Shown here: piece after piece, positions 1 to 10,131 of the stretch
How the letters are laid out: each line of letters starts with the position of its first letter
How positions within the stretch are numbered: position 1 is the stretch's first letter
Source: UBA5070 sp035604215
GTDB taxonomy: Bacteria; Fibrobacterota; Fibrobacteria; UBA5070
DNA length: 64,000 nt
Reading direction: 5' to 3'
Assembly: GCA_035604215.1 (NCBI GenBank)
Contig: DATNIW010000073.1
Span: 1 to 64,000 of the forward strand
Made by a program: the position numbers and the translations under genes
The notes under the pieces: generated by a model
The model's input: only the letters and a program-made list of their open reading frames with translations
Database searches by the model: none
What the model was told of the DNA's origin: nothing

Positions 1-39
1 CGCCCCGACGCCGCCCCGGACCTACCTTTCCCGCGTTCC

Positions 40-1308
40 ATGAGCACCAAGATCCAACCGCCCAAGGGGACGAGAGACTTCTATCCCGCCGACATGGCGG
101 TGCAGAACCACATCTTCTCCGCCTGGCGCCGCGTCTGCGCCCGCTTCGGATTCCAGGAGTACGAGGGCCCGAGCTTCGAGCACCTGGAGCTCTACACGGG
201 GAAGTCCGGCGACGAGATCGTGGGCCAGCTCTACAACTTCAAGGACAAGGGCGATCGCGATCTCGCCCTGCGTCCGGAGATGACCCCGACCCTGGCGAGG
301 CTCGCCAACCAACTGGGTCGCGATCTGCGCAAGCCCGCGCGGTGGTTTTCCCTGCCCAGGCTGTGGCGCTACGAGAAGCAGCAGCGGGGAAGGCTTCGCG
401 AGTTCTTCCAGCTCAACATGGACATCCTGGGATCCGATTCCGTGGAGGCCGACGCCGAACTGGTCGCCGCCGCCTGCGCGATCTGCTCCGAGCTCGGACT
501 GGTGGCGGGAGACGTCGTGGTGCGCATCTCCAGCCGCCGCCTGATCAGCACCCTCCTGGACGAACTGGGCTGCACCGACAAGCCTCCGGTGTACCTGGCC
601 CTGGACCGGCGCGAGAAGCTCCCGCGGGAGGACTTCGAAGCCGGACTGCGGGAGGCCGGACTCGGTGATGACGGAATCCGTCGCCTGGACGCCCTGTTCG
701 GTTCCGCCTCCCTGGACTCCGTGAAGGGGCTCGTCGCCTCCCAGGAGGCCGTCGCTGCGCTGTCGGAGCTGGAGACCCTCTTCTCGCTCCTGCAGGCCCA
801 CGGCGTCTCGGACTGGGTGCGCTTCGATCCCACCGTGGTCCGCGGCCTGGCCTACTACACCGGCGTGGTCTACGAGGTCTTCGACGCGGGCCGGAGCCTT
901 CGCGCCATCGCGGGCGGCGGGCGGTACGACGACCTCCTGCAGAAGCTGGGCGGGGAACGGCTTCCCGCGGTCGGGTTCGGCATGGGCGACGTCGTGATCG
1001 CGGAGCTCCTGAAGGAGAAGGGACTGCTCCCTTCCGGCATCCCGGGGCCGGATCTCTGGCTGGTGTCGGTGGACGGAGATGGACAAAAACTGGCAAAGCT
1101 CGCCGCGCGCCTGCGCGCCTCGGGCCGCGAGGTGGGTTTCTCCTTCGGCGGGGGAAAGATCGGCAAGCAGATGCAGGCCGCCCAGGACAACGGGGCCAAG
1201 CGCGCGGTCTTCGTGGGCTCGGACCGTGTGGCAGCCCACGAGGTCGAGGTCAAGGACCTGGCCACCGGCGAACAGAAGACCGTTTCCGTCGAGGCATTGT
1301 GCACCTGA
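40..1308 (+). CDS. hisS: Histidyl-tRNA synthetase
   Basis: Class II aminoacyl-tRNA synthetase that charges tRNA-His with histidine in the cytoplasm; 422 aa, the usual length. Visible family motifs: the N-terminal PKGTRDF block, motif 2 in the LRPEMTPTLAR region, the histidine-specific RGLAYYTG segment and AGGGRYDDLL, followed by a C-terminal anticodon-binding domain. The ATG at 40 (MSTKIQPPKGTRDF) gives the normal N-terminus. It is followed after 79 nt by mutL on the same strand. The promoter lies outside the window. Assignment is firm. Confidence 0.97.
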   Translation: MSTKIQPPKGTRDFYPADMAVQNHIFSAWRRVCARFGFQEYEGPSFEHLELYTGKSGDEIVGQLYNFKDKGDRDLALRPEMTPTLARLANQLGRDLRKPARWFSLPRLWRYEKQQRGRLREFFQLNMDILGSDSVEADAELVAAACAICSELGLVAGDVVVRISSRRLISTLLDELGCTDKPPVYLALDRREKLPREDFEAGLREAGLGDDGIRRLDALFGSASLDSVKGLVASQEAVAALSELETLFSLLQAHGVSDWVRFDPTVVRGLAYYTGVVYEVFDAGRSLRAIAGGGRYDDLLQKLGGERLPAVGFGMGDVVIAELLKEKGLLPSGIPGPDLWLVSVDGDGQKLAKLAARLRASGREVGFSFGGGKIGKQMQAAQDNGAKRAVFVGSDRVAAHEVEVKDLATGEQKTVSVEALCT

Positions 1309-1387
1309 CCCGAGACGACGCCGGCTCGATCCGGGGTAGCCACGGATCGGAACCGTGGCGTAGGGGCGGGAGCCCCTGGGGACAGCG

Positions 1388-3142
1388 GTGATCAGGGTGC
1401 TCGACGAGCTGGTGGTGAACCGCATCGCCGCCGGCGAAGTGGTGGACCGTCCGGCGTCCGCCGTGAAAGAGCTGGTGGAGAACGCCCTGGACGCCGGAGC
1501 CCGGCGCATCAAGGTGCGGCTGGAAGGCGGAGGTCTGGACCTGATCTCCGTGGAGGACGACGGCGCCGGCTTGACGGCGGAGGATCTGGCCCTGTGCTGG
1601 CTGCGCCACGCCACCTCCAAGCTGGAGAGGTTCGAGGACCTGGCCACGGTGGGAACCTACGGCTTCCGCGGCGAGGCGCTCAGCTCGCTGGCGTCCGTGG
1701 CCGAACTGCGCATCGACACCCACCACCTGTCCCAGGCCGATGGTCGCGCCATCGTGGTCCACGGGGGAAACCTGGTCTCCGAATCGCCTTCGGGCTGGCC
1801 GCGCGGCACCAGGGTGGAGGTGCGGGGGCTGTTCGCGGGAATTCCCGTCCGCCGGCGCTTCCTGGGTTCGGCCCAGTCGGAGTCCAGCCGGGTGTTGGGG
1901 ACCCTGGTGCGCCAGGCCCTGTTCCGACCCGAAGTCGAATTCCGTCTTTCCCACGGAAACAGGGACCTCCTGCACGTGCGTCCTTCGGACCGCCGCCAAC
2001 GCTGCCGTGACCTCCTGGGCGCGCTGTCGGAGGGGATGGAGCCGGTGGAATGGACCGATCGGAGCCTGTCCATCCAGGGGATGGTGGGAGCTCCGGGAAC
2101 CGACCGGGGTCGCGCCGACCAGATCCACTTCGCGGTGAACCGACGACCCGTGTCCTCGGGGACCCTGGCACGAGCCGTCTCCCAGGGGTTGGGACTTCCC
2201 GCGGGTCGCCATCCCGTCTGCGTGCTCGATCTGTCGATTCCGCTGGAGCACGTGGACGTCAACGTGCACCCCCAGAAGAGGGAGGTCCGGTTCCAGGCGG
2301 AGTCGATGGTCTTCCAGGCGGTCTCGGAAGCCGTTTCCCAGGCATTGGACAAGCGCTCCAGCCTGCCGCTCTTCCTGCCCTCGGCATCGGCGGAGGAAGC
2401 GTCTCCCTTGCCGGGTTTCGAGGAAGCTCCGCCAGCGCTGCCGGAGGCCTTCGAGCCTCCCTTTTCCGGTATCGATCCCTCCCAGGTGGACCTTTTCGCG
2501 GCCACCAACCCCAATCTGGTCGCCTTCCCCTCCACGAGAACCGCCAGCGTCGCACAGGAACCCGTCCGCACCTTCGCCGATTCGGGCGTGCCCTTCCTGC
2601 AGGTGGACGGCTACATCCTCTGTCCGCTCCAGGGTGGACTGCTCTGCTTGGACCAGCGGGCCGCCCACGAAAGGGTGCTCTACGAGCAGGCCCTGGCCAG
2701 TCTCGCCCGGGAAGGGGCCCTGCCTTCGCAGCAACTGCTCTTTCCGCGGGCGGTGGAATTGCCCGTGCGCGAATTCGACACGGCGATCTCCAACCTGGAG
2801 GCGTTGCGGGCCCTCTCCTTCGACCTCGAGCCCTTCGGGGGCTCCACCGTCCTCTTGCGCGGAGTTCCGGTATCCACGACCCAGGAGGAAGGCGAGCACC
2901 TGCTCCTGGACGTGCTCGCGGCCGTCGCGGAGGAAGAGCCCACCACCGCCAGGCTCCACATGGCCTTCGCCGCCTCCTACGCCCGTGCGGCCGCCTTGCG
3001 CCGGAACGACGAACTCTCGCCCCAGGAGCGTTCGGCGCTCGCCGACGAGTTGTTCGCGTGCGCGGAGCCCTGGCAGACGCCTCGGGGAAAGCAGACGGTG
3101 GCCAGGATCGCCGCCGCCGATCTGGAGCGGCTTTTCCACTGA
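1388..3142 (+). CDS. mutL: DNA mismatch repair protein MutL, endonuclease motif degenerate
   Basis: GHKL-type ATPase that couples MutS mismatch recognition to downstream repair; 584 aa, GTG start. The N-terminal ATPase is intact: NRIAAGEVVDRPASAVKEL, the DDGAGL block and GFRGEAL at about residue 92. A low-complexity linker follows (about 330-400), then the C-terminal dimerisation domain. In endonuclease MutL/PMS2 proteins the C-domain carries DQHA(X)2E(X)4E and CPHGRP. Here these read DQRAAHERVLYE (422-433) and TPRGKQT (564-570), so the histidine of the first and the Cys/His metal ligands of the second are absent. The fold is kept but nicking activity is doubtful (inference). The gene ends before a strong intrinsic terminator. 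Confidence 0.95.
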   Translation: MIRVLDELVVNRIAAGEVVDRPASAVKELVENALDAGARRIKVRLEGGGLDLISVEDDGAGLTAEDLALCWLRHATSKLERFEDLATVGTYGFRGEALSSLASVAELRIDTHHLSQADGRAIVVHGGNLVSESPSGWPRGTRVEVRGLFAGIPVRRRFLGSAQSESSRVLGTLVRQALFRPEVEFRLSHGNRDLLHVRPSDRRQRCRDLLGALSEGMEPVEWTDRSLSIQGMVGAPGTDRGRADQIHFAVNRRPVSSGTLARAVSQGLGLPAGRHPVCVLDLSIPLEHVDVNVHPQKREVRFQAESMVFQAVSEAVSQALDKRSSLPLFLPSASAEEASPLPGFEEAPPALPEAFEPPFSGIDPSQVDLFAATNPNLVAFPSTRTASVAQEPVRTFADSGVPFLQVDGYILCPLQGGLLCLDQRAAHERVLYEQALASLAREGALPSQQLLFPRAVELPVREFDTAISNLEALRALSFDLEPFGGSTVLLRGVPVSTTQEEGEHLLLDVLAAVAEEEPTTARLHMAFAASYARAAALRRNDELSPQERSALADELFACAEPWQTPRGKQTVARIAAADLERLFH

Positions 3143-3285
3143 TCGGGATTCCCGGACCCGACGCGGAAGTAAATCCCCGGATCGAAGAAATTTGGCGCAA
3201 CACCCTTGACTTCCAGAAGCCTTAAGCGTAACTTAAGCTCCGGATGCTCGCCGTTTTGCGCGGGGAATTGGCGGCGACATCCTTT

Positions 3286-3315
3286 GGCGGCGAGGTTTAC
3301 CTCGCCGCCCTTTTT
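3286..3315 (+). terminator. Rho-independent terminator after mutL
   Basis: A perfect 10-bp stem GGCGGCGAGG / CCTCGCCGCC with a TTTA loop is followed by C and TTTTTG. It lies 143 nt after the mutL stop and separates hisS-mutL from sprA. The rest of the 310-nt stretch from 3143 to 3452 holds no gene that I can support. Confidence 0.88.
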
Positions 3316-3424
3316 GTTTGCCGAACGTCCCGGTTGCGGTGGTCCATTGTCACTCCCCGGTCATTCTTGGGTCGGCCACCGCCGCCCGCTCCGGAATCGG
3401 TTTCAGGAGCATGTTTCCGCCCCA

Positions 3425-3453
3425 TTGGATGGGTACCTTGTCCCGACTACGAA
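3425..3453 (+). promoter_or_regulatory. Candidate sprA promoter
   Basis: TTGGAT (3425-3430) and TACGAA (3448-3453) are separated by exactly 17 nt, a sigma70-like arrangement. If real, transcription would begin near 3460 and translation would start at the ATG at 3471 rather than 3453. Weak on its own because the boxes are only moderate matches. Confidence 0.3.
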
Positions 3454-6400
3454 TGAATAGATCCCTGGGGATGCATCGAGGCCGATGGACACGGTCGGCT
3501 GCGGCCGGGTGTCTGGTGCTGGTGTCCATGCAGGCTCGTTCCGACCCCCCGGTCTACGTCCCCTTGCCCCCGGCGGCGACTCCCTTCGCGGACCCCCAAA
3601 CGCCCGAAGCCCTGCTCCGTCCACCACCCCAGGCGGCCACGACGGAGTACCAGATCGGATTCGACACCAGGCAGGTGGACATCCAGAGCTACGTGAAGGT
3701 GGACAGCACCCTGGGCCTCGATTCCACGAACCTGTGGGAGAACCACTACGGGGAGCTGTCCGACTACCTGGCCGACATGCTGGCGGCCAGTCGCCGCAGA
3801 TCGATCGACATGGAACTGTCGGGGCAGGCGAGGCAGGCGGATTCCACGGCGGAGGCGGCCAACCGCTACGAGCTTCCGGTGAAGATTCCCGAATGGGCCA
3901 AGCGGTTGGGATTGTCCAAGCCCGCGCTCTCCTTGACCGGATCCTACACGCTCCAACTGAAGGCAGCGTCCCACTGGACAAGCGCCCAGGAGGCGGCGGG
4001 AACGGCCAACAAGATCCCCGATTTCTCGCCCGAACAGATCCCCAACATCAACCTGACCGGCCAGATCGGGCAATTCGTGTCCATGAGCCTGACCTGGAAC
4101 CAGTCGGGGTTCGGGGCCACGCAGAACCAGGACCTGCACATCAAGTACGCGGGCCAGAAGCCGGAGGACACCGAAGACGACATCCTGCAGGAGGCGGAAT
4201 TCGGACAGATCCAGCTCGCGCTGCCCGGCACCAGCCTCACGGGATACTCGGAGGCGGCCTCGGGCGTGCTGGGCCTGCGCGCCAAGATGAGGTTCGGCGA
4301 CGTGGACCTCACTTTGGTGGGGGGCTCGCAGAACGGAGAACAGCAGAAGCAGCACATCGGGCGCGGGGCCACGGTGAGCGTGCAGCCCCTGATCCGCGAC
4401 CGCGACATGGACGTGGGCTACGACTTCTTCCTGACCTACGCTGGCCGGAAAAATTGGATGGCTGCGGGGGGGGCATTGGCACCGGCGAACACCCCGAGCT
4501 TGAATCAGCCCGCGAACTACAACGTGTTCCAGCGGGTGAAGCCGACGGACAAGTCCACCCACCCGAACTGGACCGTCATCCCCGGCACGGCGACGTCCTA
4601 CGACAGCAACGGAGTGGCCTTTTACACCACCCCGACGGGCCAGTACTGGCGGCTGCTTTCGCCCGGGACGGACTACAACTGGCAGAACGGCGTGTTGCGG
4701 ATGACCCGCTCCGGCGCGGCCTCCACCGGGCAAGCGTTGGGCGTGACCTGGTCGGGCTACAATTTTGGTGGCGCCAATGGAACGAATCGCGGAAGCGGGG
4801 GGAGCGGAACCAGTTCCGTCAATTTGAGCCTCCTGTTCGCCGACGACCACGACGACCCATATCTCCAGAAGCTGCAACTGCGCAACCGCTACTACAAGCT
4901 CCCCACCGTGGCCGTCGGGGACCAGCCCAACATGACGCTCAAGATCCTGGACAACACATCCACCCGCGGGGATCCCAGCGTGGACTCCACGGGCACATCC
5001 TGGGCGTATCGATTCGGCCTCGCGGACGGAAACGGCCGACTCTTCTACGACAACCCCATGATCTTCGACTGGGCGAACCACGCCCTGATCTTCCCCACGC
5101 TGGAGCCGTTCCGCGCCTACGGCCAGGCAGCCGACTACGACACCATCCGCACCGCCCTGCCCACCCTCCCGTCGCGCTTCTCCATCCAGATCACGGCCAA
5201 GTCCACCTCCGATTCCATCCAGATCGGGAGCCGCGACGTCGCCAGCGTGAGCGGGACCAATTGCGTGGACATCATCCAGGGTTCCGAGGTGCTCACGTTG
5301 AACGGGTCCACCCGCCTGACCAAGGGAGTGGATTACGACGTCCAGTACCAGACCGGGACCATCACGCTGCTGTCTTCCCGGGCCCGCGACCCGTCCGCCG
5401 ACATCCAGGTCGACTACACCTGCACCCCGTTCTTCTCGCTGGCCAACCGCACCGTGGCCGGAGCCCGGTTGGATTACCAACTGCCCGAGATCAGCAAGGA
5501 ATCGGAGATCGGCGCCACCTTCCTGTACCGTTCGGAGACCACCACGGATCCGCGGCCGCAATTGGCTCGCGAGGGCAGCACGGCCATGCTCTGGGGTGCC
5601 AACCTCCTGTTGGCCGGAGAATCCGAAAGCCTGACCGATTGGACCGGCATGATCCCGCTGATCAAGGCCAAGGCGGATTCGAAATGGCGGGTGGAAATGG
5701 AAGGGGTGCAGAGCTGGGTGGACCCGAACCCGTCGGGCTACGCGCTGGTGGACGACTTCGAGAGTTCCCAACTGGACAACGAGCTGCCCATCAACCGGCT
5801 CGGTTGGTACCAGGCCAGTCCGCCCGGAGGTCCTGGATTCCCCGGATACCCGAAAGGACTTTACGGCCAGGACACCGTGTACGACGACACCCTGGATTAC
5901 CAGCATGAAGGGGAGCTGGTGTGGTCGTCCAACGCGCAGGTCAAGCTCTCCGACATCTACCCCACCCACGACGACGGCACCGGGGCACCGGCGATGCAGA
6001 ATGTCCTCCACCTGCGCTTCGAACCCAACGAGCGGTCTGGCGCAGGCATGTCGTGGGGGGGCATCATGCGCACCATGCCGCCCAGCAGCCGGAATCTGAC
6101 AAGCGATGCCTACCTGGTGGTGGTGGTCCAAGGCACGGGGGGCGACCTCAACTTCGATTTCGGCGACATCAGCGAGGACCTTTCCATCGACGGCAACGCC
6201 CCGGACGGATTCCTGGAAAGCGAAGACCTGGACATCGCCCGCAATCCCACCGGTAGACCGCAAAACGATTTGGGTCTGGATGGCAAGGGGGACACCGGCG
6301 AGGTCGCCAAGGTCTGGACCTGCTACCGGCTGGACTGCCAGTCCACGGAGCGCACCCACAACGGGGTGTTGGACCCCGCCGGCGACGATTTCCGACCCGA

Positions 6401-9400
6401 TGCCATCAGCGCCGACCCGGACGCCACCATCAACGGCACGCAGGGCAACAACGCCTACGTGGATGGCGGATCCAACACCTACTTCGATTCGGAAAATCTC
6501 TTCGGAGACGGAACCCTCCACCAGCTGAACGCCTACAACCGCTTCCGGATCGTGATGGGGGGGCAGGACTCCACCCCCTACCAGGCCCTGGCCAACGGCT
6601 ACCGTCTCTACCAGATCCCCTTGAACAAGCCCTTCCAGCAGAGGGGAGGCGGGGCCAGTTGGAACCAGATCAACTACGTGCGCGTCTGGGTGGACGGATT
6701 GACCACCGCCAAAGGCGCCAACATCCTGCGCGAGGACTACCAGATCGCGCGGATGTCCCTGCTCGGGAACCAGTGGCTGGGCACCGGCCACCTCTCCAAG
6801 AACGACGACACCACGGTGGTGGACAGCACCTATTCCCAGAACTACTCCTCGGTGACCAAGACCGTATCCCAGGACAGTTCCAGTCTGCAGGTTTCGGTGA
6901 TCGGCACCACCACGGACAATTCCAACTACGTGCCATCCACCTCCGTTCCCCAGGTGAGGGATCCCAACACCGGCGCGCTCCAACCCGAGCAGTCGCTGCG
7001 GCTGATCTACACCGACCTCCACCGGGATTTCGGAGCCGCCGGCGCGTCCAAGGCGGACACCGGCGTGGCGCTGCGCACCTACGACGTCCCGCGGGACTTC
7101 ACCCTGTACCAGGACCTGCAGCTGCTGGTGTACCACCAATCGGTGGATGGGCGGACCGATGCGGGCCCGGCTCCCGTGCGGTTCGGTGTCGAACTCGGCT
7201 CCGGCGATCCCACCAGCGCCACCGCCCCGTACTACGAGTACTCCTTCGATCCGGTGCCTGCCACCTGCCCGATCGGCGACCAGACCGCCGGGTGCCCGGA
7301 CCAGACGACCCAGGCCCGCACCGCGGCCATGCAGGCGAACTGGAACGACAACCAGATCCTCATCCCCCTCAAGACCCTGACCGACCTCAAGACCTTGCGC
7401 CGCCAGAAGAACCTGAACGTGGATTCCTTCTTCAGCGAGGCGATCTCCTCTCCCATCGGGCGCCTGGACGCGCAGGATTCCGTCAAGGTCTTCGGCGATC
7501 CCACGGTTTCCCAGGTCAGCTGGATGCGCTTTTGGGTGCGCGCCAACCCCCGCACCGCGGCGAGCGCCGTTTCCGACGTCGCATCGGGCGAGATCTGGGT
7601 GGACGACCTCCGGCTCAACACCCCCCACCGGGCCTTCGGCAGCGCCTTGCGCGCCTCGGGCCAGGTCAACTTCTCCGACCTCCTGGACCTCTCGGCGAGC
7701 ACGCAGTACAGCGGAGGGAACTTCGTGCCCATGGGCCAGGCGGAACCGACCTTCGCCCAGCAGAAGTCCAGCGCCACCGTCACCGGGACGGCCCGGCTCT
7801 CCATGGACAAGTTCCTCCCGGAGTCCTGGAAGGCGCAGCTGCCGGTGTCGGTCACCTTCAACGGAGCGCTCACACGACCCTGGGCGGTGCCCGGTTCCGA
7901 CCAGCAATTGTCGGAGGACGGGATCCAGAGGATCACCTCCGACTGGTGGGACGGGAAGATGCGGCGCGACTCGGCCGACTTCGCCCAGGGCGAATCCCGG
8001 GCCTACGAGACCATGGTGGTGACCCGGACGATCTCCAGTTCGTGGACCCGGGCGCGCGACGAGAATTCGGGTCTGGGACCCTTCCTCACCAACACCCTGT
8101 TCGCGCGTCCCAAGCTGGCCTGGACCTACACCGACCAGGCGAGCCTCGCGCCCGTCAACCGCGACAGCACCTGGAGCCACACCCTGCGGCTGGACTACGA
8201 CTTCAGTCCGCCATCACCGCCCAATCTCAAGCCGTTCGGGACGGCCAAGGCGGGCTGGGTGCCGGACTTCCTGAAGACCTTCGGCATCCAGCCCTGGCCC
8301 ACGGCGATCTCCAGCACCTTGGGCGACCTGGACTACCTGGAAGGACTGCATTCGGTCCTGACCCCGGACAAGGACAGTCTGCCGCTCACGCACACGCACA
8401 CCTACACCGCCAACCTCAACCACGCCATCTCCATGGAATGGCCCGTGCTCAACTTCGTCAAGCTGAGCTTCTCCGAGCGCGCCGCCCGGGTCTGGAACGA
8501 TTCCATCCAGGCCCCGCTCTTCGACCCGTCCACGGGCTTGGTCGACGCCTGGCCCTACATCTTCGACTGGGACACCACCCACCTCCGGTCGCCGTCCGGG
8601 ACGGAGGAGCGCCAGCAGTTCGGCCTCCTTCGCAACGAAAACGGCCGCACCACCACCTTCTCGTTCGACCTCACCCCCCGGATCCTGCCGTGGTTCAACA
8701 CCAGCGGGGGCTTCCAGGCCAACGGAGCGCTGAACCGGCAGGCTCCGACGGCCAGCCTGGACGCAGCCAACGACACCCTCTACACCCAGTTCTGGACCTA
8801 CAGCCATTCGGACAATTTCCGGTCCAGCCTGCGCCTGGACGTGCCGGCGGTGTTCCGGTCCCTGCAGGGGGTCCTCCCGGATTCCTGGTCCAAGCCCCTC
8901 AACGACGCCAAGCAGGGGATCGACCGGTGGAGGTGGACGGGGATCGGCGTGGAATACTCGGTGGACGACCGGGAATCTGGGATCGACCAGACCCTGGACT
9001 ACGCCTCGTACCAGGAGCAGATGGACGCGGGCAGCATGCAGTTGTGGCAGATGGGGCTGGGAGACAACAGGGGGCTGCGGTCGCCATTGGACCTGATCAC
9101 TGGATCCCGGCCCAAGTCCGGATTCGGCCAGTACGAGCCTCTTCGCCTTTCGGACCCCAACTACCTGCCCGGAATCAACGACACGTCCAGCGAAGCCCTG
9201 TTCACAGGCCAGGACAACACCCGCTCCTACCGCGTGAGCACCAACACAGACTTCACCGTGCCCGGCCTTCTGCTCACCCTCCAGCCGAGCCTCACCTACA
9301 TGATCTCCTGGGACGAGCGGTATTCCACCCCCTGGGACGTGGACACCACCAAGACCTGGCCCCAGATCAGCGTGAACGCGTCGCTGGCCAACTTCGCGGG

Positions 9401-10121
9401 ACGGGTTCCCTTTCTGGGCCGGTGGTTCGAGAGCGTGACGGCCAGCCACACCACGACCTGGGAGGTCCAGCAGCAGATCTACCCCCATTCCTCGAGCAAC
9501 GACGTCACCAACTACAGCCTGAAGTGGGCGCCGCTGCTGGGTCTCCAGGCGAAAACCAAGGGGAACTGGAGCTTCGACGACAAGACCAACTTCGGGGTCA
9601 CCCTGGCCAAGAGCGCCATCAAGAGCCCCGATTCGGCGTCCGGATCGGATCCCGGGGTCTGCCCCTCGGACCTGGGTCTGCCCGTATTCTACACCAACCA
9701 GAGCGTGGCCATCGAACGCTGCTTCCAGGTGGTGGGCCACTCCCAGACCTACCACTGGAACGAGGGGAACGAGGGCACCGCCACCTACCGGTTCCAGACC
9801 CACAAGGGAATCCAGATCTTCCGCTGGTTCGTGAAGCTGGACAACGACCTGGTGGTGACCTTCCGGGCCGGATGGACCCGGGATTGGCAGTTGCAGAACA
9901 CCTACGACGCCAGCACGAACCAGGACGACGGACCCCAGACCCTGGCCGACGTTACTACCGTTTACGCCGGATCGAACGCGGCCTACAACTTCACCTCGAA
10001 GCTGGCCGCCAATTTCGACGCAAGCTACAAGCGGACCGATCAGAAAGATCCGACCGATCCGTCGGCACCAACCGTCGCCAACGACATTTCGTTGTTGGCG
10101 TCACTCCAGTACAAGTTCTGA
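3453..10121 (+). CDS. sprA: SprA-type T9SS outer-membrane translocon protein
   Basis: Very large outer-membrane protein, 2222 aa from the chosen ATG, close to the ~2400 aa of Flavobacterium SprA, the giant barrel through which T9SS cargo leaves the cell. Visible SprA landmarks: an N-terminal block around EDDILQEAEFGQIQLALPG followed by VLGLRAKMRFGDV; VDDFESSQLDNELP; SWGGIMR (around 868); and the NFDFGDISEDL segment near residue 900. The end LLASLQYKF has a terminal Phe typical of barrels. The start MNRSLGMHRGRWTR followed by a hydrophobic run is a plausible signal peptide; ATG 3471 is an equally possible start. Upstream in-frame codons overlap the mutL terminator and are rejected. Its stop codon forms part of the ribosome-binding site of rng. 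Confidence 0.9.
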   Translation: MNRSLGMHRGRWTRSAAAGCLVLVSMQARSDPPVYVPLPPAATPFADPQTPEALLRPPPQAATTEYQIGFDTRQVDIQSYVKVDSTLGLDSTNLWENHYGELSDYLADMLAASRRRSIDMELSGQARQADSTAEAANRYELPVKIPEWAKRLGLSKPALSLTGSYTLQLKAASHWTSAQEAAGTANKIPDFSPEQIPNINLTGQIGQFVSMSLTWNQSGFGATQNQDLHIKYAGQKPEDTEDDILQEAEFGQIQLALPGTSLTGYSEAASGVLGLRAKMRFGDVDLTLVGGSQNGEQQKQHIGRGATVSVQPLIRDRDMDVGYDFFLTYAGRKNWMAAGGALAPANTPSLNQPANYNVFQRVKPTDKSTHPNWTVIPGTATSYDSNGVAFYTTPTGQYWRLLSPGTDYNWQNGVLRMTRSGAASTGQALGVTWSGYNFGGANGTNRGSGGSGTSSVNLSLLFADDHDDPYLQKLQLRNRYYKLPTVAVGDQPNMTLKILDNTSTRGDPSVDSTGTSWAYRFGLADGNGRLFYDNPMIFDWANHALIFPTLEPFRAYGQAADYDTIRTALPTLPSRFSIQITAKSTSDSIQIGSRDVASVSGTNCVDIIQGSEVLTLNGSTRLTKGVDYDVQYQTGTITLLSSRARDPSADIQVDYTCTPFFSLANRTVAGARLDYQLPEISKESEIGATFLYRSETTTDPRPQLAREGSTAMLWGANLLLAGESESLTDWTGMIPLIKAKADSKWRVEMEGVQSWVDPNPSGYALVDDFESSQLDNELPINRLGWYQASPPGGPGFPGYPKGLYGQDTVYDDTLDYQHEGELVWSSNAQVKLSDIYPTHDDGTGAPAMQNVLHLRFEPNERSGAGMSWGGIMRTMPPSSRNLTSDAYLVVVVQGTGGDLNFDFGDISEDLSIDGNAPDGFLESEDLDIARNPTGRPQNDLGLDGKGDTGEVAKVWTCYRLDCQSTERTHNGVLDPAGDDFRPDAISADPDATINGTQGNNAYVDGGSNTYFDSENLFGDGTLHQLNAYNRFRIVMGGQDSTPYQALANGYRLYQIPLNKPFQQRGGGASWNQINYVRVWVDGLTTAKGANILREDYQIARMSLLGNQWLGTGHLSKNDDTTVVDSTYSQNYSSVTKTVSQDSSSLQVSVIGTTTDNSNYVPSTSVPQVRDPNTGALQPEQSLRLIYTDLHRDFGAAGASKADTGVALRTYDVPRDFTLYQDLQLLVYHQSVDGRTDAGPAPVRFGVELGSGDPTSATAPYYEYSFDPVPATCPIGDQTAGCPDQTTQARTAAMQANWNDNQILIPLKTLTDLKTLRRQKNLNVDSFFSEAISSPIGRLDAQDSVKVFGDPTVSQVSWMRFWVRANPRTAASAVSDVASGEIWVDDLRLNTPHRAFGSALRASGQVNFSDLLDLSASTQYSGGNFVPMGQAEPTFAQQKSSATVTGTARLSMDKFLPESWKAQLPVSVTFNGALTRPWAVPGSDQQLSEDGIQRITSDWWDGKMRRDSADFAQGESRAYETMVVTRTISSSWTRARDENSGLGPFLTNTLFARPKLAWTYTDQASLAPVNRDSTWSHTLRLDYDFSPPSPPNLKPFGTAKAGWVPDFLKTFGIQPWPTAISSTLGDLDYLEGLHSVLTPDKDSLPLTHTHTYTANLNHAISMEWPVLNFVKLSFSERAARVWNDSIQAPLFDPSTGLVDAWPYIFDWDTTHLRSPSGTEERQQFGLLRNENGRTTTFSFDLTPRILPWFNTSGGFQANGALNRQAPTASLDAANDTLYTQFWTYSHSDNFRSSLRLDVPAVFRSLQGVLPDSWSKPLNDAKQGIDRWRWTGIGVEYSVDDRESGIDQTLDYASYQEQMDAGSMQLWQMGLGDNRGLRSPLDLITGSRPKSGFGQYEPLRLSDPNYLPGINDTSSEALFTGQDNTRSYRVSTNTDFTVPGLLLTLQPSLTYMISWDERYSTPWDVDTTKTWPQISVNASLANFAGRVPFLGRWFESVTASHTTTWEVQQQIYPHSSSNDVTNYSLKWAPLLGLQAKTKGNWSFDDKTNFGVTLAKSAIKSPDSASGSDPGVCPSDLGLPVFYTNQSVAIERCFQVVGHSQTYHWNEGNEGTATYRFQTHKGIQIFRWFVKLDNDLVVTFRAGWTRDWQLQNTYDASTNQDDGPQTLADVTTVYAGSNAAYNFTSKLAANFDASYKRTDQKDPTDPSAPTVANDISLLASLQYKF

Positions 10122-10131
10122 GGACTATTCC

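Noticed and set aside
3206..3460. Small gene between mutL and sprA
   Set aside because: The frame runs through the intrinsic terminator and has no convincing start or protein signature.
3447..8180. A 1577-codon open frame on the minus strand opposite sprA
   Set aside because: It mirrors the GC-rich third positions of sprA, has no recognisable domain and a composition rich in Gly, Arg, Val and His typical of antisense frames.
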